Source: Cliona cf. orientalis (taxonomy: Eukaryota; Porifera; Demospongiae; Clionaida; Clionaidae). Taken from it: a stretch of DNA of 64,000 nucleotides. Of the stretch, positions 1-11,186 are shown in pieces. The number at the start of each line of letters is the position of its first letter. Within the stretch, counting starts at the first letter, position 1. Both the position numbers and the translations under genes were made by a program. Under the pieces are notes generated by a model. That model saw only the letters and a list, made by a program, of their open reading frames with translations. It made no database searches and had not been told where the DNA came from. The stretch covers positions 4,774,001 to 4,838,000 of the forward strand of contig OZ005707.1 in assembly GCA_963930775.1 (NCBI GenBank), in the 5' to 3' direction.

Positions 1-569
1 GCTGCACTTATAGAGTCGACTAATTATTATCAACATTAGTCTTTGAATTTATGTTTGTGGTCGTCTTTTTTAAAATCAGGTAATCATCTGATTCAGTCAA
101 CATAGCGTATTATTATTATTATTAATACATAATAGCACCCACGTACTGTTACTAGCTATACCAACCAAATTGCATGGGTGTGCTTTTACTATTTCAAATT
201 CAGAAAGCACTGGCAGCAATTGCAAGCTTAAGCTGGAAGATTACATGTAATTATAGTCTTAGCCTTTGAGCTACTTTCGTAGAGTATAAGAGGTGGGAAA
301 ATTACCTGATTACTAGGCTAGATGTTTAAGTATGCATGCAGCCAATAAATTTCTGGTACAGTTAACAAGTTTTCGCTGGACTTTGAGCTAAATTGTGGAG
401 AAAGCGGTCGACTGAATTCAGCATTTTGCATGCTGCCAGTGATTATCTGATCCAATGAAAATGCTTACGCATACTGGGTAATGAAGACATATTATGGGGA
501 ATAAGCTTAATAAGCTTTGGTGCAGAATATTAGATTCTCAAAATATCCCTAATAATGCTTAAGAAGTGT
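1..569. other. Non-coding stretch, nothing recognised
   Basis: AT-rich sequence with short ATT runs. No ORF of credible composition, splice-site pattern or repeat arms were seen. Confidence 0.4.
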
Positions 570-1170
570 ACCTATAATTCCCGATACAGGGCCGGAGGAA
601 GCAATTTTCATGTGGTCAGGCCAAATCTAGTCAGTGTATTGTGCTGGGTAGTGGCGTGCGTAAGCACGCTAAAACTAGGGGGGTCCGGGGGCATGCTCCC
701 CCAGGAAAATTTTGAAATTTACAGTCTCAGAGATGGCTTCTGGTAGCTTCTGAGTCCAATTTTAACAGACACACTTTAGCTTCACAAGATATCCAATATT
801 CAGAAATTTACAGCTAATACCTTGTTTTCTGTAGGCAATTAGATGAGCTGTACATTCCACCACAGATACTTGGGGTAGCTATATACTAGTGGCAAATAAC
901 TGTAATCCCATGCATGGCCTATGTGGCTCACTTTAATACCAGTGTACCGGGGTATGAGTTAAAATACTTTTGCACTAGAGCCAGAAGATACTGATACCTT
1001 AGTGAAGTCCGGACAAGCTAGCTCTGGTTCAAGCATATGCGAGTTCTTTGACGACCTTTACTACACAATCGATATTGTTAGCGACCATTACCTATTCAAA
1101 CGATGAAAAAGTGGTCCGGTTTTGGCCTGACCAACCGGACCGGCTCCGCCGGCCCTGCGATACGTTGCCC
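570..1170. repeat. Inverted-repeat element (MITE-like)
   Basis: The left arm (about 575-640, GGGCCGGAGGAAGC then GTGGTCAGGCCAAA) returns in reverse complement at about 1105-1165 (TTGGCCTGACCAACCGG then GCCGGCCCTGCGATAC). The arms are roughly 55 bp and imperfect. Between them, at about 640-765, is a copy of a second dispersed repeat with GGGGGCATGCTCCCCC, seen in opposite orientation at 24165-24262 and 24800-24925. No convincing coding sequence is present. I could not settle the exact ends or a target duplication. Confidence 0.5.
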
Positions 1171-1620
1171 ATTATGTTCAAGTTAAGCCGACTATGTTAA
1201 CAAACCAGATATGAGACATAATGAGACTCAGTTACACTATCGTCGAGTGTGGCCATTTCTGTTTTATCATATTATTATTATTCTTGGGTTCAAAAGTGGG
1301 TACCAGCTGATTGATCAACACTTTATCAGTCCATAATAATGTAGTTCAGGCATTGTGACAAATGTCGATTTACTCGTGTTGAACAGCTACTTGCAATTGT
1401 GTACCCTAAATTAAGCCAGCTAATTAAGGTTACGGGATAGTGTTCCGCCCACGCATGGTCGAAGTTCACATGAATAATAAATGAGACAGTTATATTCCAG
1501 TTTTTGTCCACGTTCTTTGCACAGGTAAGTAGCTCTCCTGATGCCTGCCCCATGGTCCACAAAAACGAAAAGCAAACCTGCCACTGTCTGTCTGCAAGCG
1601 CGGGTAAGTTTTGCAATTTT

Positions 1621-3589
1621 ATGCGACAACCACGGTGTACCACAATGCGATGCAGTTAACAACACTTGAAGAGTGCATCCTGGAGAGAGTTTTATAGTCT
1701 TAGCTGTTACAGTGGGTTGGGATTATCCAAATACTACCACTGGTGTAATCCACACGGGTATTCTTCGCACAGGTGGTTCTATAATCCCAACACTTGATTC
1801 CACATCTCAAAGAGGTCATGTGATCAGCAGTAGTAAGCAGTGCACTAACATCACTTTCACTCTTTATTCAAAGCCTTCACCAGAAAATGTAACGATGCAT
1901 AATATTACTACTTCATACATGGACACTCGTACAGCAGAAAATTTTGTACAACGGGAGTGTAATTACCCTGGAAATGCAAATAAAGCTTATTGCGAGTATA
2001 AAGATCACCTCACACCTATTTTTTTCAATATTACACTTCTTGAATGTCCAGCAGGGTTTAAGTTATTACCCGATGACCAGAGCTGTGACTGCTACCTGCA
2101 TAACATATTATTTGACAGCTGTAGCATTAAGAACGGAGCTGGATACTTCCTATGGACCAAAACAATATGGGTAAACATAGAAAAGAATGGATTATTGCTC
2201 TATGACACACACTGCCCGTTTGACTATTGCAACGTAACTGGTAAAGATATTAACTTGCGGGACGACTCTGACTCCCAGTGTGCCTTCAACCGAGCTGGTA
2301 GACTGTGTGGTGGCTGCAAGGCCAACTACAGCCTGGCTATTGGATCTACTCACTGCATTCACTGCCATAACAACAATAACCTGGCACTACTCATTTTCTT
2401 TGCAGCTGCAGGATTCCTGCTGGTGTTCTTCATCAGTGCTTTCAACCTCACTGTCACTCAGGGAATGATCAATGGACTCATCTTCTATGCTAACATCGTC
2501 TGGACCTATCAAAGCATCTTCTTTCCTCAAGAATTGATATCAAACCCTATGCTCACTTTCCTGAAGACATTCATAGCCTGGATCAACCTTGACTTTGGAA
2601 TTGAGACCTGCTTTATGGATGGACTTAATGCTCTTTGGAAGGCTGTCTGTTTGTCTTCCCTATCTACATGTGGGTCATCGCTGGACTGATCATTATGGCT
2701 GCAAAATACTCAACTAGACTCACAAATCTCCTTGGCAACAGAGGTGTTCCAGTCTTAGGAACCCTCTTCCTTCTCTCGTATATTAAGCTGCTGCAAACTT
2801 CCTTTTCCATAATGGAGTTTTCTATTCTTACTTGGGAAGACAACTCAACAGTTTTAGTGTGGTCAATAGATGGAAACATTAACTACACTGATCTTTATCA
2901 CATTCTTCTATTAATAGCTGGACTAGCCACACTGCTGTTCTTCTTATTGCCTTATACCATACTACTATTCTTAATACAGTGTTTTCGAAAGATTTCACAC
3001 TTCTGGCTGCATGCTAAATTGGATCATGAAATTTCACCCTGTTTTTGATGCTTACTTTGCTCCTCTGAAACACAAGCACCACTATTGGTTCGGAGTACTA
3101 TTACTAGCCCGGGTACTACTATTGACTGTAGTTATATCAACATTCAACATTTCACAAAGCATAAATATCTTGATTCTCTTTACGGTTGGAACTATATTAC
3201 TTCTATACATGGCTCTTGTGAGGCCCTACAATAACATTGCCATTTTAGTCCTCCAGAGTTCTTTTCTTGCCAATCTCGTCTTCCTTAGTGGCTGGATTAG
3301 CTTTACATATCACACCGATGTGAGCAACACGTCTAGGCCATGGATCAAGACAGCTACCATCATGGTATCAACCGGAGTTGCCTTTTTTCAATTTTGCGGC
3401 ATTGTGCTTTATCCAATACTTGCTCCTAGGTGTTCATACGTCATGAAAAAACTAGGTGCTGTCCAAAGGCAGAGGTTGAACTGGATGATGATAATAGTGA
3501 TCTCATTGCTGACCGTGACACTGGCTATCATGATCCGGATACCGGATCCTGTTCTCAATGAGTCACAACCTCTTTTACCAACATACTAG
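1621..3589 (+). pseudogene. Copy 1 of beta-helix/multi-membrane receptor-like gene, 5'-truncated and frameshifted
   Basis: From 1621 the sequence aligns almost base for base with 55321-57270 of the longer copy 2. The N-terminal signal peptide and beta-helix are missing, and sequence before 1620 is unrelated. What remains is the cysteine-rich juxtamembrane part (motif NRAGRLCGGC near 2290) and the hydrophobic helices. Lesions against copy 2: a stop codon just after the breakpoint (about 1669); a 4-base loss near 2645; a 4-base gain (CATG) near 3010; 5 extra bases near 3448; and 7 extra bases near 3540 that bring back the normal ending LNESQPLLPTY. No promoter or start is evident. A truncated gene with an unseen new 5' exon is possible, but the reading frame argues for a decayed segmental duplicate. 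Confidence 0.85.
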
Positions 3590-4390
3590 GAACTGGCATG
3601 CAGTGATTCAGAAGTGTATTATGACTGTACAAACTTCAATACCCTTTACTGTATATTATATTATTATTATTATAGATCCTACTATCTTAAGTTAAATTTA
3701 TTTATATCAATATTATAGCAGCTACAGTTATACCCGGAGCCAATAATAATTATTATTGAAGTGCTTCATAATGCATATAATATTATGGCTATAATTATAT
3801 TATATGCATGGGTGGGGACCATGCACTGAACTTGATGGTATTATAGCTACTAAAATTATAATTATGATCCAGATTTAAGAGTTTTCAACATTAAATTTTA
3901 ATTTCTCATCACTTACTGCATGTCAACCACTCCCTCTCACTTATTATTCTAGTCCATATGCGGTAGCTATTATTCATGCACTACAAGAAGAAATCGCAGT
4001 CAGTGTAGGGTGCATGGTGGCAGTCCAAGACAGCAGCTAAGATACCACTCCACCTATGAGAAGTCTTACTGCTACAGAACTCCATTCCGCGATTTGTAAT
4101 GCATGTAACTGAGGAGTAGGAAATCATTCAATGTGAAGGGCCAAGAACCGGCATAGTCGTGTCACCCCAAATTACATGTGAGGAATTGTCTAAAAAAAGC
4201 TCAAAATGGTCTCCAAATCGTTGGATAATGTGAAAGATAGCCTTGTGGTGCTATGCTCTACTCAATATTAAATTTGTTCCCATACTAGCTCCTAGGTTTC
4301 ATCTGTCGTAAAACCGGGTGCTGGCCCGACAGTGAAAAGAAGGCGGAGGTTCAATTAGACGATCATGATTACTGATAGGCCATCAAAATT
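3590..4390 (+). repeat. Duplicated 3' flank of copy 1
   Basis: Non-coding sequence that matches the 3' flank of copy 2 (57271-58325) in blocks: the GCATGGGTGGGGACCATGCA segment, the CCACTCCCTCTCACTTATTA segment, and the AAGTCTTACTGCTA segment. The duplication therefore took in about 800 bp past the stop codon. Copy 2 has about 340 extra bases inside this flank. Confidence 0.75.
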
Positions 4391-5339
4391 AATTATGCCC
4401 AATGATTTTATACTATGTGATGTACATGAATGCATAGCTACGTATACAATTACCACTTATTAGAGGTGATCACCTACCATAGGTCCACTGGAGAGGATGG
4501 TAGGGTTTATGTTTGTTTGGACACTTTCTACCACAGAGAAATGGGCAAGCTAGTGTAGCAGATATAATGCAGATGGTATAAAAATTAATGATATCAAGAT
4601 ATTGGATTGCTATGAAGTTTGGACTGGACAATTATCTCTTTCTGGCATGAACACTTTTTGATAGCCTTCAGCACCTAGAGATTTATACTACTGGATCTCA
4701 TTCAGCCAATGTGGATGTTCCACTACTTATGACAACTGAAGACCTTTATTTGGATCACTGTATGTATGAGAGCAAGATTGCACCTTAGAAGCAGATCGAT
4801 TCTTGCACCACAGCTCACCCCTTTTTGCTCCAACGATCTTTACCTATACTACTCTTTGGGTGGTGGGTGTGGTCTGCGGCTAGCCGCCTAGCGCCCGCGC
4901 CTAGCATATGGACAATACCTTTCACCCACGACGACCTTTACCTATAGTGCACACCAGTGCATATTGCATATTGTCAGTGCATCCAAGACGGATGTCCAAT
5001 AGAGCCAATTAATGGTAAGCCGAAGAGAACTGAAGTCTGAAGCATATATGGCAAACTAAAACCTTGCATCTTATAGTACCACAAAGAATGTACATTTAAT
5101 ACAAGAACCTGTGACTGATGGTCACCACACATAGCACTGACAGCGGAAGTGAATTTCATTCATCATAATACGGTCAGCTCGCACCTAATTAGGTCTGTTG
5201 ATTGCAGTTCATGATTGAAAGTGTATAAATGTACACCAAAATCATATTTCAGGACTAATAAAAGTGGAGGCAGCTAGTACATCATAATAATTGTCATGCT
5301 CTGTACATCATAATAATTGTCTATATTAAACTATCAAGT
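4391..5339. other. Intergenic, no gene seen
   Basis: This lies between the copy 1 flank and the 3' end of the minus-strand beta-helix gene. It has only short ORFs of random composition. The right part (about 5200-5339) would hold the 3' UTR of the minus-strand gene. Confidence 0.4.
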
Positions 5340-8300
5340 TCACCTAATCATTGCAGTGCAGGCTGCCATTGTGAACAAGCTGAGGGCAACAACAACAAGG
5401 CTAGTAGTGCATGGCTTTCTTCCTCTAGATCCATTGCTTTCTGATGTAGTTATGATGGTGGGTGTGTCACTCAGAGTTGTAGCTGTACCTTCTGAAGTTG
5501 TTAGGGCACTCGGAGAGGTAGTACCAACTGTTGCACTACTACCGGTGGAAGTTACAATGTCCCTCAGTTCAGTTGTAGTATGAATAGGAATGGCTGTGGT
5601 GGTGCTTTCATCTAGAGGGGCTGATTCTTGATAGTACAAGCAATCTTGAAATGGCCATTTACTTGGAATGATGAAGAGTTCGGTGTCAAACAGAGAGACA
5701 TTGGAGTAGCAAGCACTTATGGCCTCTCCTACAAGGGCTGTGTTATTGTAAACACTCGATTCATTAATTTTCAGTGTGCTGTATTTGATGGCAATGACAC
5801 CTCCACTATTGTTTGCATGGTTATTGATGAATGCGCTTTCTTTGATTGTAATGTCCCTAAAGTTAACCCCTCCTCCGAATAAACCCGAAGTGTAGAGCAC
5901 TCCTCCATTGCCCCCAGCTCGGTTGTTGGTGAAGGAACTAAGAGCAATAGTGTATTCGGATGGCAGAGAGGAATCAGATAAGACTCCACCATCATCTGCA
6001 GCGGTGTTGTTGTTGAAGTTCGATTCTAGAATTGTTACAGTACCTCCGTATCCAGAAAATACTCCACCTCTTTCTGCTGAATTGTGACTAAAGTTTGATA
6101 GCATGATATTAGTATCCTTGCCACACACCGCTCCACCACGTGAGTCTGCTCTGTTGTAGACAAACATGCTTGCAATGAGGTGTGTGCTACCAGCAGACCC
6201 AGCATACAAAACAGCACAGTCACCAGCTGAATTGTGGCTGAAGACACTATCATCTATTGATATTGAGTTGTTAAGATTTTTAAAGCTTCCAGAAAAGTGA
6301 ATAGCTCCACCAGTATTATTGATAAAAGAGCTATTGTGGATTCGTGTCGTATTACCCCAACGAATGAACACAGCTCTGATGTTTGTGTTGCTGATGAATT
6401 TGCTCTGGTTTAGGAATAATGAACCATGTGTACCAACATACAGTGCCCCCGCTGGATTAAACAACATCCGGTTATTTTTAGTGAATATGCTTTGGTGCAC
6501 CAACACTGTGTTGTACCTTCCATCCACATACACACCACCTCCTCTATTGCTAACAAAACTGCTCCGATTTATCAACACTGATGCCTCTGTGCCAATGACA
6601 TGCACTGCCCCTCCATAGAGGGATGCTGAATTGTTGATAAAGTTGCTCTCTGTGATCTCCACTGATCCATTGGTGCTGGTGACATTAATGAACACAGCCC
6701 CTCCATTACCTCCCTTGTTCATTTCAAAGTTGCTGCCGTGTATCCTGATTGATCCTTTGACATCAATGGCTCCACCATTGCGAGAGAAAGTTACAAACTT
6801 TAATGGTGCTGAATTGTCACTGAAATTACTGTTGAGAATTGTTAGTGTCTCCCCATCCTTGTTGATTGCACGTATCGCTCCACCACCTCCAGTCGAATTG
6901 TTGCGTACAAATATGCTTTGATCGACGGTGACAGTTGAGAGTCTACTGTGCAAATCTCTCTCTCGACTGCGGTGCAAATCAGATTCTCTCTCTCGACTGC
7001 TGGAAAATACACTCTGCTTTATCAGAATGGATGATTTGTAGACACTCACAGTTGCATAATGGCAGCACCGTTTGGATAAAGAGGAGAATGTGCTTGCAAC
7101 AATACTTGCATTTGGTGTGAAGCTTATGTACAAGGGTTCATTATTGCTCTGAAAGTTGCAGTTTTTGAGGATAAAGTTATCCACTGAATCAACCACTACT
7201 TCTCCGCAGTCAATGAAGGTCAGACCACTGACATGAACTTCATGAAGCTTGTAAAATCTTAATAAGCTGAACCTCTACAAGTGATTGTTGTATTATCACC
7301 TTTCATTGTGAATGAGTGGTGTTTTAGAGCAAATATCCTCTCAAACAAAGCGTGGTTACCAGACTCGAATTCCAAGACTACATTGGAGAAGGATCGACTA
7401 GGATTGAAAGTGTACTGTCGTAAGGTAAGGCAAAATTCTGCAGTAAAATTTTCGGGACAGTGGCGGCCATGGAGTGATATGTAATAGTGACTGCTGCTTG
7501 TAGTGTCAGAAGTGTTCACCATCAAGGGTAGATTTGTACAATCGTCACTGAGAAGACTTGAGTTTGACATGACATTGCTATCATGTGGAGGGTTGGTAAC
7601 ATTACTGCGCCCATCATAATACTTGCATCCAGTAAACACGTCAGTAAGAGAGTATTCATCACCGGAAACTTTGACGTCAGTACTGCATGTTCTAAGGTCA
7701 TTTCCCACATCTGCTGTATTGTTATAGGTGTTTGTTTTGTTAATTTCAAGACTACCTCGTACGATAGAAATGACTCCTCCCCTGTCATCTGCATGATTAT
7801 CACCAAAGACACTTTCGTAGACTGATACTTTGCTGTGACAGCGTGAGGTTAAATACATTACTCCACCATCACCTATCACTTGATTAGCAATGAATGAACT
7901 CTGGTTGACATTGACACGATTTCCACAGGACATTGCATAATGGAGGACCCCACCATTGCCTCCTGCTCTGTTTCCTTCAAAGTGGGATCCTTGAATAGTC
8001 ACATCGCTGAAACTGGAGTTCACGTACAGGACCCCTGCATCTCCTATTGCTGAGTTGTGGCTAAAGAAGCTGTCTAAAATTGAGACAATATCGCTTCCTA
8101 CACATATGACACCGCCAGATTCTCCCTTTGCTCTATTGCAAGTGAATCTGCTTTTCGTCACAGTCACGCTGTCGTACAAGTTTCTGACAGCATACAGAGC
8201 TCCACAGTATAAAGCTGTGTTGTGGCTGAATGTATTTTCAGCCAGTTGTAGTGAATTCTTGTGTGCAAAAAGTCCTTCAGATTCACAGAATACGGCTCCA

Positions 8301-9550
8301 CCACCAATACCTGCTTTATTGTTGATAAAGGAGTTTGCCGTGAGTGAAATGTTTGACTCATCTACATTAAACAAAAAGAGTGTGAACAGTGCTCCTCCGT
8401 ACTCTGCTGCAGTGTTGTTAATGAACTTGTTGTCACTGATCATGACTGTTTCCACAAAATCTTCCCTACTGAACACGTACAGTGCACCTCCACTTGAGTG
8501 TGCTGTGTTGTTAGTGAAGTTGTTCTGCAAGATTGAAACCGATTTGTTGGTGCCTCTTATGTACACAGCTCCGGCACTGTAGCCTCTGTTGCTTATGAAA
8601 TTGCTGCCAATGATCCTGAGATGACCGTCAATGTGTACAGCTCCTCCACCATTAGGGAAGGAGCTACCTCTAGCAGTGTTGTCTGTGAAGTTACTGTTTT
8701 TGATTGTCAAGACTGATGTTTCTTTGCCACTGCCACTGTCAATAAATATGGCTCCTGCCAAGGATGCAGAATTATTCCTGAAGGTGCTACTGACAACAGC
8801 GATTGTTGAGCTGGAAGCATAAATAGCTCCTCCCCTATGGTTGCCCTGGCTGTTAGAGTTGTCCTCAAAGGTGCTCTGATTGAAAGTCACTGTTGAGCGA
8901 GAAATTGAAATGGCTCCACTTCCCATGTTGTTAGAAAACACGCAGTGTTGCACTAATGCAGAACATTTGAAGAGGGACAGAAAAAACATGTCATTGTGTA
9001 TTGGTATAATAATATTGTCTGCATTGAGAAATGAAGTCATTATAATTGTTACATTTGTTGAGTGAGATAAGCTCAGTTGGGTGCCAGTGCTCGTCATAGT
9101 CAGAAAGGAAGAATTCATCATCACGAAATTGCTTGACCCATTGAATCTGTTTTGCCTACATCCAACAAACGTGATTCCACTTATCTGCACTTCTCGAACC
9201 GACTCAAAGTGCAGTCCAGCATAAAATTGATCTCCGCAATTAATGGTGGTGGCCGCTGTGTCGTCACCTGTCATTACAAACGACTCGATGTTTGACATTG
9301 TAAGCTCAGAATCCAGGCTGTGGTTTCCAGGCTGCAGCTCGAGGACCACCATGTTTAGTGAGCTATATAGGCTGTGGTTTGTGGCGTATTGCTGTACGGT
9401 AAGACAGAGCTCTCCCCCATTCGCGGCTCCGGGGGCCGGGGCCGGGCAGGGACTGTCTGGTGACGTCACAATGTAGAACTTTGTATGATCGCTTGCTCCG
9501 ACATACGTGCAGAGAAACATTAGAAGAAATGAAGCGATGTACAACTTCAT
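5340..9550 (-). CDS. Secreted, surface-anchored right-handed beta-helix repeat protein (one frameshift)
   Basis: Two minus-strand open frames (9550-7259 and about 7257-5340) make one protein of about 1,400 residues broken by a single frameshift near 7240-7260. I chose the ATG at 9550 because it opens a signal peptide (MKLYIASFLLMFLCTYVGAS); an upstream in-frame ATG at 9604 would bury it. The body is dozens of short beta-helix coils with recurring NNSA and GGA(V/I/L) motifs, rich in N-glycosylation sites, resembling the Pmp/polymorphic-membrane-protein and pectate-lyase-like solenoid type. The layout is duplicated: a lead-in with CLT(V/L)(R/Q)QY...SGNHxL and T(M/V)xGDxTxxxxC opens each half (about residues 30-140 and again at about 700-780). 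The end is Thr/Ser-rich, then a short hydrophobic tail (SLVVVALSLFTMAAC), suggesting a GPI signal or single membrane helix. There are no introns. The frameshift may be a real lesion or an assembly error. Ligand and role are unknown; surface recognition or adhesion is an inference. Confidence 0.75.
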
Positions 9551-10500
9551 CTTTACTTGCTGTGACTTACTAGAGTAGCTGTGATAATGATGAGAGTGCG
9601 GCATGTCGTGCCTCTTGTACTAAGCCTATGACTCATGATACTATGACCGTTTCCGCGTAGGCGGGCGCATCCTGTGACCCCGGGCACGGCCTCAATCGTA
9701 ACGCTGAAAACATTGCTTCCGGTTCCTGACCTGAAGCCAAAAATTAAAAAGGGTGAAGCCAATTAATCTTGGATGTATCACCATCACATGGTGCGTAGCA
9801 GTGCACATCCTCTCTATCTATATTAATAGTTAGACACTGTTTAGGACTCGGAGGTTTCTACGTGATTTAGAAGACCGAAGGGCTCTACGTAGAATCCCGA
9901 GCACAGCTGTTATAGCTGGCTGATACTTATCACTTACCCCTTTCAAGGACATATTTCTTCCCCCTTGTTCTCTTTGAGTATGCTGACAATATTATGGCTA
10001 TGTTTTACTTAGTATTAATAATATTAGTAGACCAGCAATTTTAGATATGTCTGTACTAATAACTCATTCCTATTGCCTCATTTAATTTTATGTCCACACA
10101 TACCACCTCCTGTGCCTTGCTGTACATATGCATGAACTATATGTCACATCAGTGTGCATGGCTAGAGCATGAAGATAGCAGGTATAATGTACCCTTACAA
10201 TCTATACAAGAATTTATAGTGTCATGTGTATGTTGAGCACAAGAGCTGTATAAACTGAACACCATTGGTGCTAAACCCTCGGCGCTGTGAGATTTATGTT
10301 ATTGATAATACTAGGTATGTAGCTGCAAAGTTTCATTAATAGTGGCACAGTGATATTGAATAAGATGAAAAACAGTTGGCCAAGTTCAGACACGTGCTCT
10401 TTATAGAGTAGTACAGTACGCATGCATATATGCGCACGCAGTACAATGTATACGGTAGCATGATTTTCGTGTAAATAGAAACGAGTGCATTGGGTGCGGC
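9551..10500. other. Intergenic with a duplicated exon fragment at 9908-9982
   Basis: Presumed upstream region of the minus-strand beta-helix gene. At 9908-9982 a 75-bp block (GTTATAGCTGGCTGATACTT... to CTTGTTCTCTTTGAG) repeats the cytoplasmic end of the EGF gene's membrane exon plus its splice donor, found again at 11155-11226. The rest shows no gene. Confidence 0.55.
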
Positions 10501-10860
10501 TTGCAGGCCAGGAAAGTCAAGAAGCTTGGCAGTTACACTAAATACTTCGAGACGGTAGCTTTGCAGGAGTTATTATCACTTTGTATCTTGAAAGAAGTTC
10601 AGTATTGTTCATTTTGTCCATCGAAAAGCTGCAACGGTGCGTGGAAGGATGCATCTATGATGAAAGGTAGCGGTCCTGAACAAATGTCGCCAGAACTGGA
10701 GAACAAAGCGTTTTCAGCGAAATCTACACAATACATGGCTTTGAAACGCCATAAAGAATCATATAACACTGAACTTGAGACTCGCAAACGAAGTATGAAG
10801 CAGTTAGAGAGTTAACAGACAGACAGACAGACAGACAGATGGACAGACAGACAGACACAC
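10501..10860 (+). repeat. Dispersed repeat ending in an (AGAC)n microsatellite
   Basis: The block 10640-10815 (GGATGCATCTATGATGAAAGG to GAAGCAGTTAGAGAGTTAACAG) recurs at about 53030-53220 with 85-90% similarity by eye, both times followed by AGAC-type sequence (here 10815-10860). The local reading frame is open but not shared with the second copy, which has indels, so I read it as a dispersed repeat, possibly a retroelement or SINE 3' part ending in a microsatellite, rather than a gene. Confidence 0.6.
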
Positions 10861-11186
10861 AGAACGACTACCGTAACCCTACGGCGCATGCGCCGAGGGT
10901 TAATAAGGTTAATTGGCAAAGGTACTGGTAGTCATTTCTACTGCCTGAGACACTTTGGCGCTTGACTTCCATAGTTCTCATCCACGTTCCTAGACCTACT
11001 TCAGCACTGGAATTATGGATTGTCATTGATCCTCCAGCTGTGTGTGTGAGTGATGCTGGTACATATGCTGACAATGTTATGGCTACAGAAACATCATACA
11101 AACAAGCTGGCATGCATTACCATATGCTCATAATAATTACACTGATACTTCTATCTGTTATAGCTGGCTGATACTTATCACTTACC

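Noticed and set aside
555-746. 63-codon plus-strand ORF
   Set aside because: It spans a dispersed repeat and has no domain or conserved partner.
5317-8822. Several plus-strand ORFs of 60-175 codons
   Set aside because: They are opposite-strand shadows of the minus-strand beta-helix gene; their composition mirrors its repeats.
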